Notes: generated by a model from the sequence alone, not told the origin. A DNA stretch of 64,000 bases from Streptomyces sp. NBC_01591 (GCF_035918155.1 NZ_CP109327.1:1116001-1180000); one strand, 5' to 3'; counted from the stretch's first letter, positions 8,959-18,587 are shown. Translations and numbers: made by a program.

Positions 8959-9558
8959 TCAGAGCGCCGTGGGAAGAGTGCACCACAGCCGCGGGCGGTC
9001 CCCGGCGGACCGCAGGCCGCGCAGCACCGCCGGATGCGGGGCCGCGTACAGGAGCGGGTAGTCCACCTCGCCGGCCTCGGGGCGGACGGGCCAGGCCAGC
9101 CGCTCCTCGTCGAGCGAGAACTGCGCGTCGACACCGGGCTTGTTGCCGCGGGGGTCCTGCCGGTACCAGCGGTCACGGCCGGGCAGCCGGATCGCGATCA
9201 GCCCGTGCACGGGATCGGGCTCCCCGTTGTCGTCGGCGAGGGCCTGGTAGCAGAGAGCGGTCGGGATGCCCGCCGCGCGCAGGAGGGCGGCCAGGGCGTG
9301 GGACTTGGCATGGCAGATGCCGTTGCGCGTCGCGAGGACGTCGGAGGCGCGCCAGGTGACCCGCATGTCGCCGGAATCGGCAGAGTGCACGATGGCGTCG
9401 CGCACAAAGGCATAGGCGGCGGATGCGTATGCATATGCGTCGGCCGTGTCGCCACGGAGCTCGGCGACCGTCTCCCGCACCAGCGGATGCTCGTGGTCGA
9501 TGACCTCGTCGGCAGCGAGGTAAGCGGAGAGTTCAGGGACCTGCTGGATCAGCTCCAT
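8959..9558 (-). CDS. Transglutaminase-like domain protein
   Basis: A 199-residue protein with a transglutaminase/protease-like core. The Cys-His-Asp triad can be placed: NGICHAKSHALAALLRAAGIP (C82), DPVHGLI (H118) and WYRQDPRGN (D135). There is no signal peptide, so it is probably cytosolic, where related proteins act as isopeptidases or amidases. The ATG at 9558 is preferred because the family usually begins MELIQ; an ATG at 9627 would prepend 23 codons with poor Streptomyces codon use. It lies downstream of the DUF6421-SDR-threonine aldolase genes on the same strand and may be the last gene of that operon. Confidence 0.78.
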   Translation of the reverse strand: MELIQQVPELSAYLAADEVIDHEHPLVRETVAELRGDTADAYAYASAAYAFVRDAIVHSADSGDMRVTWRASDVLATRNGICHAKSHALAALLRAAGIPTALCYQALADDNGEPDPVHGLIAIRLPGRDRWYRQDPRGNKPGVDAQFSLDEERLAWPVRPEAGEVDYPLLYAAPHPAVLRGLRSAGDRPRLWCTLPTAL

Positions 9559-9633
9559 GGTCGCCGAGCGTAGATGTGCGGCCGACCAGGAGTCAATGAC
9601 CTTCCAGTCGACCGCATATCTATTCACTTCTGG

Positions 9634-10713
9634 CTACTTCGCCATCTCTTCCTTCAGAGCGAGGACGAACGCGTCGACGTCGTCCTCCGTCGTGTCGAAG
9701 GCGCACATCCAGCGCACATCGCCGGCCGCCTCGTCCCAGAAGTAGAAGCGGAAGCGCTTCTGCAGCCGCTCGCTCACCTCGTGGGGCAGCCGGGCGAAGA
9801 CAGCGTTGGCCTGGACGGGGTGGAGGATCTCCACGCCGTGCACCGCCCGCACGCCCTCGGCGAGCCGCTGGGCCATCGCGTTGGCGTGCCGGGCGTTGCG
9901 CAGCCAGAGGTCCCCGGCCAGCAGCGCCTCCAGTTGTACGGAGACGAAGCGCATCTTCGACGCGAGCTGCATCGACAGCTTGCGCAGGTGCTTCATGGCA
10001 CGGACGGCGTCCGGGTTCAGGACGACCACGGCCTCGCCGAAGATCGCCCCGTTCTTCGTACCGCCGAAGGACAGCACGTCGACGCCGACGGTGTTGGTGA
10101 ACGTACGCATCGGTACGTCCAGCGACGCCGCGGCGTTGGCTATCCGGGCCCCGTCCAGATGGACCTTCATGCCGTGTCCGTGGGCGTGGTCGCAGATGGC
10201 GCGGATCTCGTCGGGTGTGTAGACCGTGCCCAGTTCGGTGTTCTGGGTGATCGAGACGACCTGCGGCATGGCGCGGTGCTCGTCGTCCCAGCCGTATGCC
10301 TGCCGGTCGATGAGGTCGGGGGTGAGCTTGCCGTCCGGGGTGGGCACGGTGAGCAGCTTGAGGCCGCCCACCCGCTCCGGAGCGCCGCCCTCGTCCACAT
10401 TGATATGGGCGGACTCGGCACAGATCACCGCGCCCCAGCGGTCGGTCATCGCCTGGAGGGAGACGACGTTGGCACCGGTTCCGTTGAACACCGGGAAGGC
10501 TTCGGCGGTGGGGCCGAAGTGACTGTGCATGACGCGCTGGAGGTGCTCGGTGTACTCGTCCTCGCCGTAGGCGATCTGATGACCGCCGTTGGCGAGGGCG
10601 AGGGCCGCGAGGATCTCCGGGTGCGTGCCCGCGTAATTGTCGCTGGCGAAGCCTCGGATCTGCGGGTCGTGATGGCGCCGCGCGTCGGTCCTTACGGTTG
10701 TGGGGTCAGCCAC
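9634..10713 (-). CDS. Low-specificity threonine aldolase family PLP enzyme
   Basis: A 359-residue fold-type I PLP enzyme of the beta-eliminating lyase family. Key segments are FASDNYAGTHPEIL at the start, HLDGARIANAA (D187 contacts the PLP ring nitrogen) and FGGTKNGAIFGEA, where K220 is the PLP-binding lysine. The reaction is threonine or allo-threonine to glycine and acetaldehyde, or a related beta-hydroxy amino acid cleavage. The GTG start at 10713 overlaps the 3' end of the upstream SDR gene by 22 bp, which implies translational coupling. It is the third gene of a conserved-looking operon with DUF6421 and SDR. Confidence 0.88.
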   Translation of the reverse strand: MADPTTVRTDARRHHDPQIRGFASDNYAGTHPEILAALALANGGHQIAYGEDEYTEHLQRVMHSHFGPTAEAFPVFNGTGANVVSLQAMTDRWGAVICAESAHINVDEGGAPERVGGLKLLTVPTPDGKLTPDLIDRQAYGWDDEHRAMPQVVSITQNTELGTVYTPDEIRAICDHAHGHGMKVHLDGARIANAAASLDVPMRTFTNTVGVDVLSFGGTKNGAIFGEAVVVLNPDAVRAMKHLRKLSMQLASKMRFVSVQLEALLAGDLWLRNARHANAMAQRLAEGVRAVHGVEILHPVQANAVFARLPHEVSERLQKRFRFYFWDEAAGDVRWMCAFDTTEDDVDAFVLALKEEMAK

Positions 10714-11459
10714 AGGCGCTTTCCGTTCACTTCCGGGGCGGGCCGGTCCCAGACGCCGGCGATGGCATCGGCCAGCTCCTTGACGTCGGTGAAGCCCGCG
10801 AATTTCGCATTGGGGCGCTCGGCGCGCATCGCGTCGTGCACCAGTGCCTTGACGATCAGGATCGCAGCCGCGGTCCTCGGCCCTTCGTCGCCCCCCGCCT
10901 TGCGGAACGCGTCCGCGAGCGCGAGCGTCCAGGCCTCGGCCGCCGCCTTCGACGCGGCGTAGGCCGCGTTTCCCGCGGTGGGCTTGCTCGCCCCGGCCGC
11001 GCTGATCAGCACATAGCGACCCCGGTCGCTGCGCTGCAGACCCTCCTGGAAGGCCAGTGAGGTGTGCTGGACCGTGCGGATCAGCAGCTTCTCCAGCAGG
11101 TTCCAGTCGGCGAGGTCGGTCTCGGCGAAGCTCGCGCTGCCGCGCCAGCCGCCGACGAGGTGGACCAGGCCGTCGATCCGGCCGAATTCCTTCTCGGTCT
11201 TGTCCGCCCATTCACGGGTGGCACCGAGGTCCAGCAGATCGACCGTGTCACCGGTGACGGTGGCGCCGCCGTGGGCGTAGCGCGCGGCGTCGACCGCCTC
11301 GGCCAGGCGGGCGGCGTCCGCGTCGGAGGCGACGACCGTCGCACCGGCCTCGGCGAGCCTCATCAGTGTGGCCCGGCCGGCCGGGCCCGCGGCCCCGGCC
11401 ACCGCGACCACGGCACCTTCGAGAGCACCGCTCCCGTTGCCCCTGCCGTTTGCGTTCAT
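10692..11459 (-). CDS. SDR family oxidoreductase
   Basis: A 255-residue short-chain dehydrogenase. The nucleotide motif is AVAGAAGPAGRAT (about residues 19-31), a variant of TGxxxGxG. An acidic residue after beta-2 (ASDADAARL) suggests NAD preference. The catalytic serine is in ISAAGAS and the YxxxK is YAASK. The ATG at 11459 has GAGGAGG 8 nt upstream and is preferred to an ATG at 11489. It lies 26 bp after DUF6421 and overlaps the threonine aldolase start. The substrate is unknown; a beta-hydroxy acid or amino alcohol would fit the partner enzyme. Confidence 0.85.
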   Translation of the reverse strand: MNANGRGNGSGALEGAVVAVAGAAGPAGRATLMRLAEAGATVVASDADAARLAEAVDAARYAHGGATVTGDTVDLLDLGATREWADKTEKEFGRIDGLVHLVGGWRGSASFAETDLADWNLLEKLLIRTVQHTSLAFQEGLQRSDRGRYVLISAAGASKPTAGNAAYAASKAAAEAWTLALADAFRKAGGDEGPRTAAAILIVKALVHDAMRAERPNAKFAGFTDVKELADAIAGVWDRPAPEVNGKRLWLTPQP

Positions 11460-11485
11460 GGCCACCGCCTCCTCAGACCCGGCGC

Positions 11486-12883
11486 TCACGCGGCTGCCCG
11501 CTCGGCATCCGCGGCGGTGATCCCCTTGGTCGAGGCGATCACGTTCTTCAGCTTCTTGGAGAGCGCCTCATAGAACATGCTCAGGGGAAACTCGTCAGGA
11601 AGCACATCGTCGACGAGCTTACGGGGCGGCTGCGACAGGTCCAGCGCGTCCGGACCCTTGGCCCAGCGGGAGCCCGGGTGCGGGGCGAGGTAGGTCGAGA
11701 CGAGGTCGTACGCGGCGAACCAGTGGACCAGCTTGGGGCGGTCGATGCCGTCGCGGTAGAGCTTCTCGATCTCGGCGCAGAGCTGGTTGGTGATCTGCGG
11801 GGCCCGGTCCCAGTCGATCTTCAGCGTGTTGTCGGTCCAGCGGACCACATCGTGCTTGTGGAGGTACGCGAAGAGCAGCTGGCCGCCGAGGCCGTCGTAG
11901 TTCCGGACGCGCTCGCCGGTGACGGGGAAGCGGAACATCCGGTCGAACAGCACGGCGTACTGCACGTCACGGCCCTGGGCGAAGCCGTCGGCCTCCAGCT
12001 TCACGGCCTCCTTGAAGGCGGTGAGGTCGCAGCGCAGCTCTTCGAGGCCGTACATCCAGAACGGCTGGCGCTGCTTGATCATGAAGGGGTCGAACGGCAG
12101 GTCGCCGTGGCTGTGCGTGCGGTCGTGGACCATGTCCCAGAGCACGAAGGCCTGCTCGCAGCGCTGCTGGTCGGCGACCATCTCCCGGATGTCGTCGGGC
12201 AGCTCGACGCCGAGCAGCTCGACCGACGCCTCGGTGACCCGGCGGAAGCGGGCCGCCTCGCGGTCGCAGAAGATGCCGCCCCAGCTGAAGCGCTCGGGGG
12301 CCTCGCGCACGGCGATGGTCTCCGGGAAGAGCACGGCGGAGTTGGTGTCGTATCCCGCGGTGAAGTCCTCGAAGGTGATGCCGCAGAACAGCGGGTTGTC
12401 GTAGCGGGTCGCTTCGAGCTCGGCCAGCCACTCGGGCCAGACCATCCGCAGCACGACCGCTTCGAGGTTGCGGTCCGGGTTGCCGTTCTGCGTGTACATC
12501 GCGAAGACGACCAGGTGCTGCAGCCCGTCGGTGCGGTCCTTGGCCGGCTGGAAGGCGAGCAGCGAGTCGAGGAAGTCCGGCACGCCGAAGCCGTCCGTGG
12601 CCCAGCGGCGCAGGTCCTCGGCAAGGGCGCGGTGGTACGCGGCGTCGTGCGGCAGCAGCGGGGAGAGCTCCTCGACGGCGGCGATCACGCGGTCGAGCGT
12701 CGACCGGGCGGCCTCCGGGGACGGCGCACCCTCGGCCTCGAAGTCGATGGAACCGTCCTTCGACTGCCAGGGGCGGATCTCCTCCACGGCATTCTTGAGC
12801 GCGGGCCAGCCGGGATGATCGACCACCCGCCGGTCCGTAGCTATGCCGCCTGCGGCGACGTCGTGCACAAGAATTTCCGTCAT
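11486..12883 (-). CDS. DUF6421 family protein, first gene of the SDR/aldolase operon
   Basis: A 465-residue soluble protein that I recognise only as an actinobacterial protein of unknown function, DUF6421 type. There is no signal peptide or membrane segment. It contains many conserved-looking polar motifs, including an HDRTHSHGDLPFDPFMIKQRQPFWMYGLEELRCDL stretch (about residues 255-290) whose clustered His, Asp and Glu could bind metal; that last point is inference. The ATG at 12883 follows GGAGGAAGTGTG. It heads a tight minus-strand operon with an SDR (26 bp gap), threonine aldolase and transglutaminase-like protein, which suggests a shared pathway on a hydroxylated amino acid or peptide. 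Confidence 0.75.
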   Translation of the reverse strand: MTEILVHDVAAGGIATDRRVVDHPGWPALKNAVEEIRPWQSKDGSIDFEAEGAPSPEAARSTLDRVIAAVEELSPLLPHDAAYHRALAEDLRRWATDGFGVPDFLDSLLAFQPAKDRTDGLQHLVVFAMYTQNGNPDRNLEAVVLRMVWPEWLAELEATRYDNPLFCGITFEDFTAGYDTNSAVLFPETIAVREAPERFSWGGIFCDREAARFRRVTEASVELLGVELPDDIREMVADQQRCEQAFVLWDMVHDRTHSHGDLPFDPFMIKQRQPFWMYGLEELRCDLTAFKEAVKLEADGFAQGRDVQYAVLFDRMFRFPVTGERVRNYDGLGGQLLFAYLHKHDVVRWTDNTLKIDWDRAPQITNQLCAEIEKLYRDGIDRPKLVHWFAAYDLVSTYLAPHPGSRWAKGPDALDLSQPPRKLVDDVLPDEFPLSMFYEALSKKLKNVIASTKGITAADAERAAA

Positions 12884-13169
12884 CACACTTCCTCCACGGG
12901 AGAACCTCGCGTTAAGCAACCGTATCCATGTGCGGTTCCTTGAGACAAGTGGGCCCCAGAAAATTATCCTGCGGACCCCCCATGGTCACCGCGATTTTTC
13001 CCGTTCGGAACGCACCGGGCAGCCACTTCCGTCGGCCGGGCGCGCGCTGCCGGTGTCCGCCCTTCGCTCCGCCCCGGAGGCCGTTAGGCTGCCGAATTGC
13101 CGTAATGCCGTAGTGCCTCGTGGGTAGGGGCCGCACGCGGGAAGACGCCGTCGACGGAAGCGGGTTGCC

Positions 13170-13853
13170 TTGTCTTTTCTCACCATCGGACATCGCGGAG
13201 TGATGGGTGTCGAGCCGGAGAACACCCTGCGCTCGTTCGTCCACGCGGAACGGGCCGGAATGGACGCGATCGAGCTGGACCTTCATCTGAGCAAGGACGG
13301 CGCACTGGCCGTCATGCACGACGCCGACGTGGACCGTACGACGGACGGCAAGGGGCCGATCAACGCGAAGACCCTGTCCGAACTGCGTGAACTCGATGCC
13401 GGGCAGGGCGAGCGGGTGCCGGTCTTCGAGGAGGTGCTCGACGCCGTACGGTCCCCCGTGCAGGCCGAGATCAAGGACGCGGCCGCGGCCCGCGCGCTGG
13501 CCGAAGTGATGCTGCGACGCGATCTCGTCGACCGGGTCGAGGTGTCCTCGTTCCACGACGAGGCGGTGGCCGAGATCGCCCGGCTGGTGCCGGGAGTACG
13601 GACCGTGCTCATCGCGAGCCGCTGGCAGAGCGATGTGGTGGACCGGGCAAAGGCGGTGGGGGCGGCGACGCTGGCACTGAACATCCGCCGTCTCACCCTG
13701 GAGGTGGCCGAACAGGCGCACGCCGAGGGGCTGAAGGTCATCGGCTGGGTGGTGAACACCCAGGACCATCTGCGGCTGGCACGTGCCCTGCGGCTGGACG
13801 GCGCGACCACCGACTACCCGGAGATCCGCCGCGCCGGCCGCTTCACCGCCTGA
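13170..13853 (+). CDS. Glycerophosphodiester phosphodiesterase
   Basis: A 227-residue GDPD TIM-barrel that hydrolyses glycerophosphodiesters to glycerol-3-phosphate and an alcohol. It has IGHRG (H8 and R9), PENT (E18), IELDLHLSKDG with metal-binding Glu and Asp, and MHD (H50). WVVNT near the end is also typical. There is no signal peptide, so it is cytosolic and likely acts on recycled phospholipid head groups. The start is TTG at 13170 with an ACGGAAG site. It is divergent from the DUF6421 operon across a 286-bp gap in which I see nothing specific. Confidence 0.92.
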   Translation: MSFLTIGHRGVMGVEPENTLRSFVHAERAGMDAIELDLHLSKDGALAVMHDADVDRTTDGKGPINAKTLSELRELDAGQGERVPVFEEVLDAVRSPVQAEIKDAAAARALAEVMLRRDLVDRVEVSSFHDEAVAEIARLVPGVRTVLIASRWQSDVVDRAKAVGAATLALNIRRLTLEVAEQAHAEGLKVIGWVVNTQDHLRLARALRLDGATTDYPEIRRAGRFTA

Positions 13854-13865
13854 TCACGGGCCCGG

Positions 13866-14417
13866 TCAGACCAGGCCCTTGACCAGCAGCTCGAAGGCGA
13901 GATCGTCGCGCTGCGGAATTCCGAAGCGCTCGTCGCCGTACGGGAACGGGCTGAGCTTTCCCGTACGGCGGTAGCCGCGCCGCTCGTACCAGGCGATCAG
14001 CTCCTCGCGCACGGAGATCACGGTCATGTGCATCTCGCTCACGCCCCAGCGCTCCCGGACGGTGCGCTCGGCCTCGGCGATGATCACCTTGCCGAGCCCC
14101 GCTCCCTGCAGTTCGGGACGGACCGCGAACATCCCGAAGTACGCGGCGTCGCCGCGGTGTTCGAGCTGGCAGCAGGCGACGAGCGCACCGTCCCGCTCCA
14201 CCAGCAGCAGCCGGCTGCCGGGCGCTTCGAGCACCTGTCGAACACCGTCCGGATCCGTCCGCTGCCCCTGCAGGATGTCCGCCTCGGTGGTCCAGCCGGC
14301 CCGGCTGGAATCTCCGCGGTACGCCGACTCGATCAGCGTCACCAGTGCGGGCACATCGGCGTCGGCCGCGTCGCGGAAGGTCAGCTGTCCCGAGTTCCGG
14401 GCGGGGGCTATGTCCAT
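13866..14417 (-). CDS. GNAT family N-acetyltransferase
   Basis: A 183-residue acetyl-CoA-dependent acetyltransferase. The acetyl-CoA loop is VRPELQGAGLGKVIIAEAE (about residues 105-123) and WYERRGYRRTGK forms the C-terminal motif. The ATG at 14417 has CGGAGAG 8 nt upstream. It ends 12 bp from the convergent GDPD gene. The substrate amine is unknown. Confidence 0.85.
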   Translation of the reverse strand: MDIAPARNSGQLTFRDAADADVPALVTLIESAYRGDSSRAGWTTEADILQGQRTDPDGVRQVLEAPGSRLLLVERDGALVACCQLEHRGDAAYFGMFAVRPELQGAGLGKVIIAEAERTVRERWGVSEMHMTVISVREELIAWYERRGYRRTGKLSPFPYGDERFGIPQRDDLAFELLVKGLV

Positions 14418-14493
14418 GGCGATGGCTCTCCGTTTCGTGCTGTGGCCGTGCCGGAGCAGCGTAACCCGGGTGTCCCGAACTAGATTCGGGCGC

Positions 14494-14880
14494 ATGGTGC
14501 ATGTGCTGAGCAGCCGGATCCTGTTGCGCCCTGCCGATCCCGAGCGATCGCGGGTCTTCTACGGGGAGTCCCTCGGGCTGCCCGTCTACCGGGAGTTCGG
14601 CACCGGCCCCGAGCGGGGCACGGTCTACTTCCTCGGCGGGGGCTTCCTGGAGGTGTCCGGGCGCGCCGCCGAGCCGCCGGTGCCCGGTCTCGAACTGTGG
14701 ATGCAGGTCGCGGACGTGCGGGCGGCGCACGAGGAGCTGTCGGGCCGCGGCGTCGAGGTGCTGCGGGAGCCGGTGCGCGAGCCGTGGGGTCTGGTCGAGA
14801 TGTGGATCCGCGATCCGGACGGGCACCGGATCGTCATGGTGGAAGTACCGGCGGACCATCCGCTGCGGTACCGCCCGTAG
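14494..14880 (+). CDS. VOC (glyoxalase/bleomycin-resistance fold) protein
   Basis: A 128-residue vicinal-oxygen-chelate protein with two beta-alpha-beta-beta-beta halves: SRILLRPADPERSRVFYGESLGLP at the start and LWIRDPDGH-like IRDPDGHRIVMVEV at the end. A metal-binding Glu is plausible in the last strand (MVEV). Such proteins are small lyases, dioxygenases or drug-binding proteins. ATG 14494 is divergent from the GNAT gene by 76 bp and has no clear Shine-Dalgarno. Confidence 0.82.
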   Translation: MVHVLSSRILLRPADPERSRVFYGESLGLPVYREFGTGPERGTVYFLGGGFLEVSGRAAEPPVPGLELWMQVADVRAAHEELSGRGVEVLREPVREPWGLVEMWIRDPDGHRIVMVEVPADHPLRYRP

Positions 14881-14931
14881 GGCGCGTCGTTCGGACCATG
14901 CCGGGCTCGTGCCCGGTCGGCGGTGGCGCTG

Positions 14932-16344
14932 TCAGTGCGGGGTGCGGCTTCGCTCCGCGCACTCGACGAGCACGGGCAGGGCCTTCGCCAGGCTGCCGTC
15001 GTGGTCGGCGAACGGGAGCCGCACATGGTGGCGGAAGCCGTCCACGGCGGAGAAGGCCGGGCCGGGGACGATCAGTACGCCCGCGCGGCGGGCCAGCTGG
15101 GCGGTGGCCTCGGCGTCGGCGCCGGGCATCTCCACCCAGAGGGCGGAGCCCCCGTCGGGGCGTTCCCATCGCCAGCCGGTCCGGCGGTCGCACAGGAGCT
15201 CTTCGGTCTCCGTCAGACGTTCGCGCAGCCGGGAGCGGCGCCGGGACCGGGCCTCGGGCAGTTGTCGGAGCAGCTTCACGGCCAGCATCTGGTCCACCAC
15301 CGGGCATGACAGGTCGACGGACTTCTTGATGTCGGCCAGGCGGCGGATGACGGTGGTGGAGGCGCGGATCCAGCCCAGCCGGAGGCCGCCCCAGAAGAGC
15401 TTGGACAAGGTGCCGACGGTGGCCGTGGCGGCGGGCGGCAGCAGCCCGGCGAGGGCGACCGGCGCGGCGTCGCCGTGCAGGGACAGTTCGGCGTAGGCGT
15501 TGTCCTCCACCACGTACAGGCCCTGTTCGGCCAGTACGGCGGCCCAGGCACGACGGGTGGGCTCGTCCATGCCGCGCCCGGTGGGGTTGTGGACGGACGG
15601 CTGCAGATAGACGAGGCGGGGCCGGACGTGGCCGGCCAGCCGTTCCAGTGCGCGGGCGCCGTGCGCCCCGTCCGCGGGCAGCGGGACCAGCCGGGCGCCG
15701 CGGGCGCGCAGCGCTTCGAGTGCGCCGCGGTAGGTCGGGTCCTCCACGATCACCGTGTCACCGGGCTCGACCAGGCCCTGGGTGATCAGCCAGACGGCCT
15801 GCTGGGATCCGGCGGTCACCAGGATCTGTTCCGGAGAGGTCGGCAGGCCCGCCGACCGGTGGTACTCGGCGATCCCCTCGCGCAGCTCGGGCAGCCCGTA
15901 CGGGAGGTAGCCGTCGCCGGCCAGCGCGGCGGTGAGGTCGTCGGCGGACAGGTCGCCGACCGCCGCGGCGACCGCGGGCAGGCCGTCCAGCGCGCCGCTG
16001 GACAGGTCGATGCCGCCGTCCCTGGTCCCGAAGCTGGCCAGCCGACCCTCGGTCGCGGGCTCGCCCACCGCGCCGGAACCCCGCAGCCGGGAGCCGCTGC
16101 CCTGCCGGCTCTCCAGCCACCCCTCGGCCTCCAGGAGGCCGTACGCGGCCGTCACCGTGGAGCGGCTGACACCCAGCGCCGTCGCCAGGGCTCGCTGCGA
16201 GGGAAGCACCGTGCCCGGTGCCACGTCTCCGCGCTGCGCCAGCTCGCGCAGCGCCTCCGCCAGCAGCTGCGGCATCGCACCCGTGCCGTCCTTGGACCAC
16301 CCGGTCAGCAGACGCGACAGCCGGGTGGGAGGAATGCGGTCCAT
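14932..16344 (-). CDS. MocR family regulator (GntR HTH fused to PLP aminotransferase domain)
   Basis: 470 residues. The N-terminal winged helix GTVLPSQRALATALGVSRSTVTAAYGLLEAEGWLESRQGSG (about residues 44-84) is GntR type. The rest is a fold-type I aminotransferase domain with HNPTG (H252), VVEDNAYAEL (D281) and SLSK-like TLSKLFWGGLRLGW, where K315 binds PLP. MocR proteins sense PLP or an amino compound and usually control a divergent gene. Here the divergent neighbours are the Tm-1-like and PEP-hydrolase-like genes, which are its likely targets. ATG 16344 has GGGGTG just upstream. Confidence 0.9.
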   Translation of the reverse strand: MDRIPPTRLSRLLTGWSKDGTGAMPQLLAEALRELAQRGDVAPGTVLPSQRALATALGVSRSTVTAAYGLLEAEGWLESRQGSGSRLRGSGAVGEPATEGRLASFGTRDGGIDLSSGALDGLPAVAAAVGDLSADDLTAALAGDGYLPYGLPELREGIAEYHRSAGLPTSPEQILVTAGSQQAVWLITQGLVEPGDTVIVEDPTYRGALEALRARGARLVPLPADGAHGARALERLAGHVRPRLVYLQPSVHNPTGRGMDEPTRRAWAAVLAEQGLYVVEDNAYAELSLHGDAAPVALAGLLPPAATATVGTLSKLFWGGLRLGWIRASTTVIRRLADIKKSVDLSCPVVDQMLAVKLLRQLPEARSRRRSRLRERLTETEELLCDRRTGWRWERPDGGSALWVEMPGADAEATAQLARRAGVLIVPGPAFSAVDGFRHHVRLPFADHDGSLAKALPVLVECAERSRTPH

Positions 16345-16454
16345 GCACCCCATCATCCATCGCCCGCCGCAGGCCAATTGCCCTCAAGTGGTCTTTGCCG
16401 CCCTCCGGCGGCTCACACATGATCGGGAGAACGCCGTTGCAAAGGAGCAAGAAC

Positions 16455-17708
16455 ATGGCGACCGTGGTGCTCGTCGGGACATTGGACACCAAGGGGGCGG
16501 AGTACGCGTGGCTCTCGGCGCGGCTTCGCGAATCGGGCTGCGACGTGGTGCTCGTCGATGCCGGAGTGATGCCTGCGCCCGTGGGCACCCCGACGGGTGA
16601 CATCGACGCCTCGGCCGTCGCGCGCCGCGCCGGGCACGGCCTGGAGGCGCTGCGTGCCGCCGGGGACCGCGGTGCGGCAGTGACCGCAATGGCCGAAGGT
16701 GTCGAACGGATCGTCAGTGATCTGCACCGCGAGGGGCAGGTGCACGCGGTGCTGGCCGTGGCCGGCAGCGGAGGGTCGTTCATCGCCGCGCGCGCCATGC
16801 AGGCGCTGCCCATCGGCGTTCCGAAGGTGCTGGTGTCCACCATGGCCAGCGGGGACGTGTCGCCGTACGTGGGCAGCAGCGACATCACCATGATGTACAG
16901 CGTGGTCGACATGGCGGGCATCAATTCCGTGTCGTCGCAGATCCTGGGCAACGCGGCGGCCGCGGCGGCCGGCATGGCCATCCACCACGAGCGGAGCCTG
17001 AAGCGGTCGGAGCCCCAAGGGCGTCCACTGATCGGCGCCAGCATGTTCGGCGTCACCACTCCCGCGGTCGACGCCGCCCGGCAGCGGCTGGACGAGCTGG
17101 GCTACGAGGTCCTGGTCTTCCACGCCACCGGCGCGGGCGGCCGGGCACTGGAGAAGCTCGCCGCGGGCGGGTTCCTCGCCGGTGTCCTCGACCTGACCAC
17201 CACCGAGCTCGCGGACGAGCTGGTCGGCGGCGTGCTGAGCGCCGGCCCCGACCGGCTCACCGCGGCAGGCCGGGCGGGCCTGCCGCAGGTGGTCGCGCCC
17301 GGCGCACTGGACATGGTCAACTTCGGCGCCGCCGAGACCGTCCCGGAACGCTTCGCCGAACGCCGGCTCCTCGTACACAACCCGACCGTCACCCTGATGC
17401 GCACCACGGCCGGTGAGATGGCCGAACTCGGCGCTTCCATGGGGCACAAGCTGGCCTCGGCGCACGGACCGACGGCGGTGCTCTGGCCGCTGGGCGGCGT
17501 CTCCGCCGTGGACGCACCGGGCGGCCCGTTCCACGACCCGGAGGCCGACGCGGCCGGGCTGGCGTCCCTGCGCACGGCCCTGCGGGGCAGCGCCGTCGAT
17601 CTGCGCGAGATCGGTGCCCATCTCAACGACGCGTCGTTCGCCGTCGCCGCCGCCGACCACCTCCACCAGCTGATCACCGCTCAGGAACGTTCGCACCCGA
17701 ACGTCTGA
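16455..17708 (+). CDS. Tm-1-like ATP-binding domain protein (UPF0261)
   Basis: A 417-residue protein of the UPF0261/Tm-1 N-terminal family. It begins with [17 protein letters not shown] and has [58 protein letters not shown] (about residues 97-155), the glycine-rich region expected to bind nucleotide. In tomato Tm-1 this domain is fused to a TIM-barrel domain like the product of the next gene. The bacterial function is not known. AAAGGAG lies 7 nt before ATG 16455. It starts 110 bp from the divergent MocR gene. Confidence 0.87.
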   Translation: MATVVLVGTLDTKGAEYAWLSARLRESGCDVVLVDAGVMPAPVGTPTGDIDASAVARRAGHGLEALRAAGDRGAAVTAMAEGVERIVSDLHREGQVHAVLAVAGSGGSFIAARAMQALPIGVPKVLVSTMASGDVSPYVGSSDITMMYSVVDMAGINSVSSQILGNAAAAAAGMAIHHERSLKRSEPQGRPLIGASMFGVTTPAVDAARQRLDELGYEVLVFHATGAGGRALEKLAAGGFLAGVLDLTTTELADELVGGVLSAGPDRLTAAGRAGLPQVVAPGALDMVNFGAAETVPERFAERRLLVHNPTVTLMRTTAGEMAELGASMGHKLASAHGPTAVLWPLGGVSAVDAPGGPFHDPEADAAGLASLRTALRGSAVDLREIGAHLNDASFAVAAADHLHQLITAQERSHPNV

Positions 17709-17745
17709 GCAGCGAGAACACACCGACCGAAACAGGAGTACATCC

Positions 17746-18570
17746 GTGAACCGCAACCAAGTCCTGTCGCGCCTGACCGAGCAGGTCGCAGCAGGCAAGG
17801 CCGTCATCGGCGCAGGCGCGGGCACCGGTCTGTCCGCCAAGTGCGCGGAGGCCGGCGGCGTCGACCTGCTGATCATCTACAACTCCGGCCGGTACCGGAT
17901 GGCCGGCCGGGGCTCACTGGCGGGCCTGCTGCCCTACGGCGACGCCAACGCCATCGTGCTCGACATGGCGGGCGAGGTCCTGCCCGTGGTGCGGGACGTC
18001 CCGGTGCTCGCCGGGGTGTGCGGCACCGACCCGTTCCGGATCATGGGCAACTTCCTCGACCAGTTGAAGGCCGTCGGCTTCACCGGCGTACAGAACTTTC
18101 CCACCGTCGGACTGTACGACGGCAAGTTCCGCGAGAACCTCGAAGAGACCGGTATGGGCTTCGGTCTGGAGATCGACATGATCCGCCAGGCCCACGAGCG
18201 CGATCTGCTCACCGCGCCCTATGTGTTCGACCCCGAGCAGGCCGCCGAAATGGCGCGGGCCGGTGCCGATGTCCTGGTGCCGCACGTCGGGCTGACCACC
18301 AAGGGGTCCATCGGTGCCTCGACCGCGCTCACGCTCGATCAGGCCGCCACCGCCGTGCAGGACATGCACGACGCGGCCAAGCGCGTCAATCCCGACATCA
18401 TCGTGCTGTGTCACGGCGGGCCGATAGCCGAACCCGAGGACGCCCGTTACGTCCTGGACCACACCTCCGGGATCGCCGGTTTCTTCGGCGCCTCGTCCAT
18501 GGAACGGCTGCCCACGGAGCGCGCCATCACCGAGCAGGCACGCGCCTTCAAGTCCCTCACGCTCGGCTGA
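17746..18570 (+). CDS. Phosphoenolpyruvate hydrolase-like TIM-barrel protein
   Basis: A 274-residue TIM-barrel of the PEP hydrolase-like family, the C-terminal half of plant Tm-1. Characteristic segments are [47 protein letters not shown] at the start, [26 protein letters not shown] in the middle and [14 protein letters not shown] at the end. It should act on PEP or a related 2-oxoacid, or just bind it. The start is GTG 17746 with AGGAG upstream. It lies 37 bp after the Tm-1-like gene, so they form an operon likely under MocR control. Confidence 0.85.
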   Translation: MNRNQVLSRLTEQVAAGKAVIGAGAGTGLSAKCAEAGGVDLLIIYNSGRYRMAGRGSLAGLLPYGDANAIVLDMAGEVLPVVRDVPVLAGVCGTDPFRIMGNFLDQLKAVGFTGVQNFPTVGLYDGKFRENLEETGMGFGLEIDMIRQAHERDLLTAPYVFDPEQAAEMARAGADVLVPHVGLTTKGSIGASTALTLDQAATAVQDMHDAAKRVNPDIIVLCHGGPIAEPEDARYVLDHTSGIAGFFGASSMERLPTERAITEQARAFKSLTLG

Positions 18571-18587
18571 CGAGGGGGCGGAAGCAC

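Noticed and set aside
9574..10962. A 462-codon plus-strand frame across the threonine aldolase gene
   Set aside because: The minus-strand aldolase has all catalytic motifs; the plus-strand frame is a shadow.
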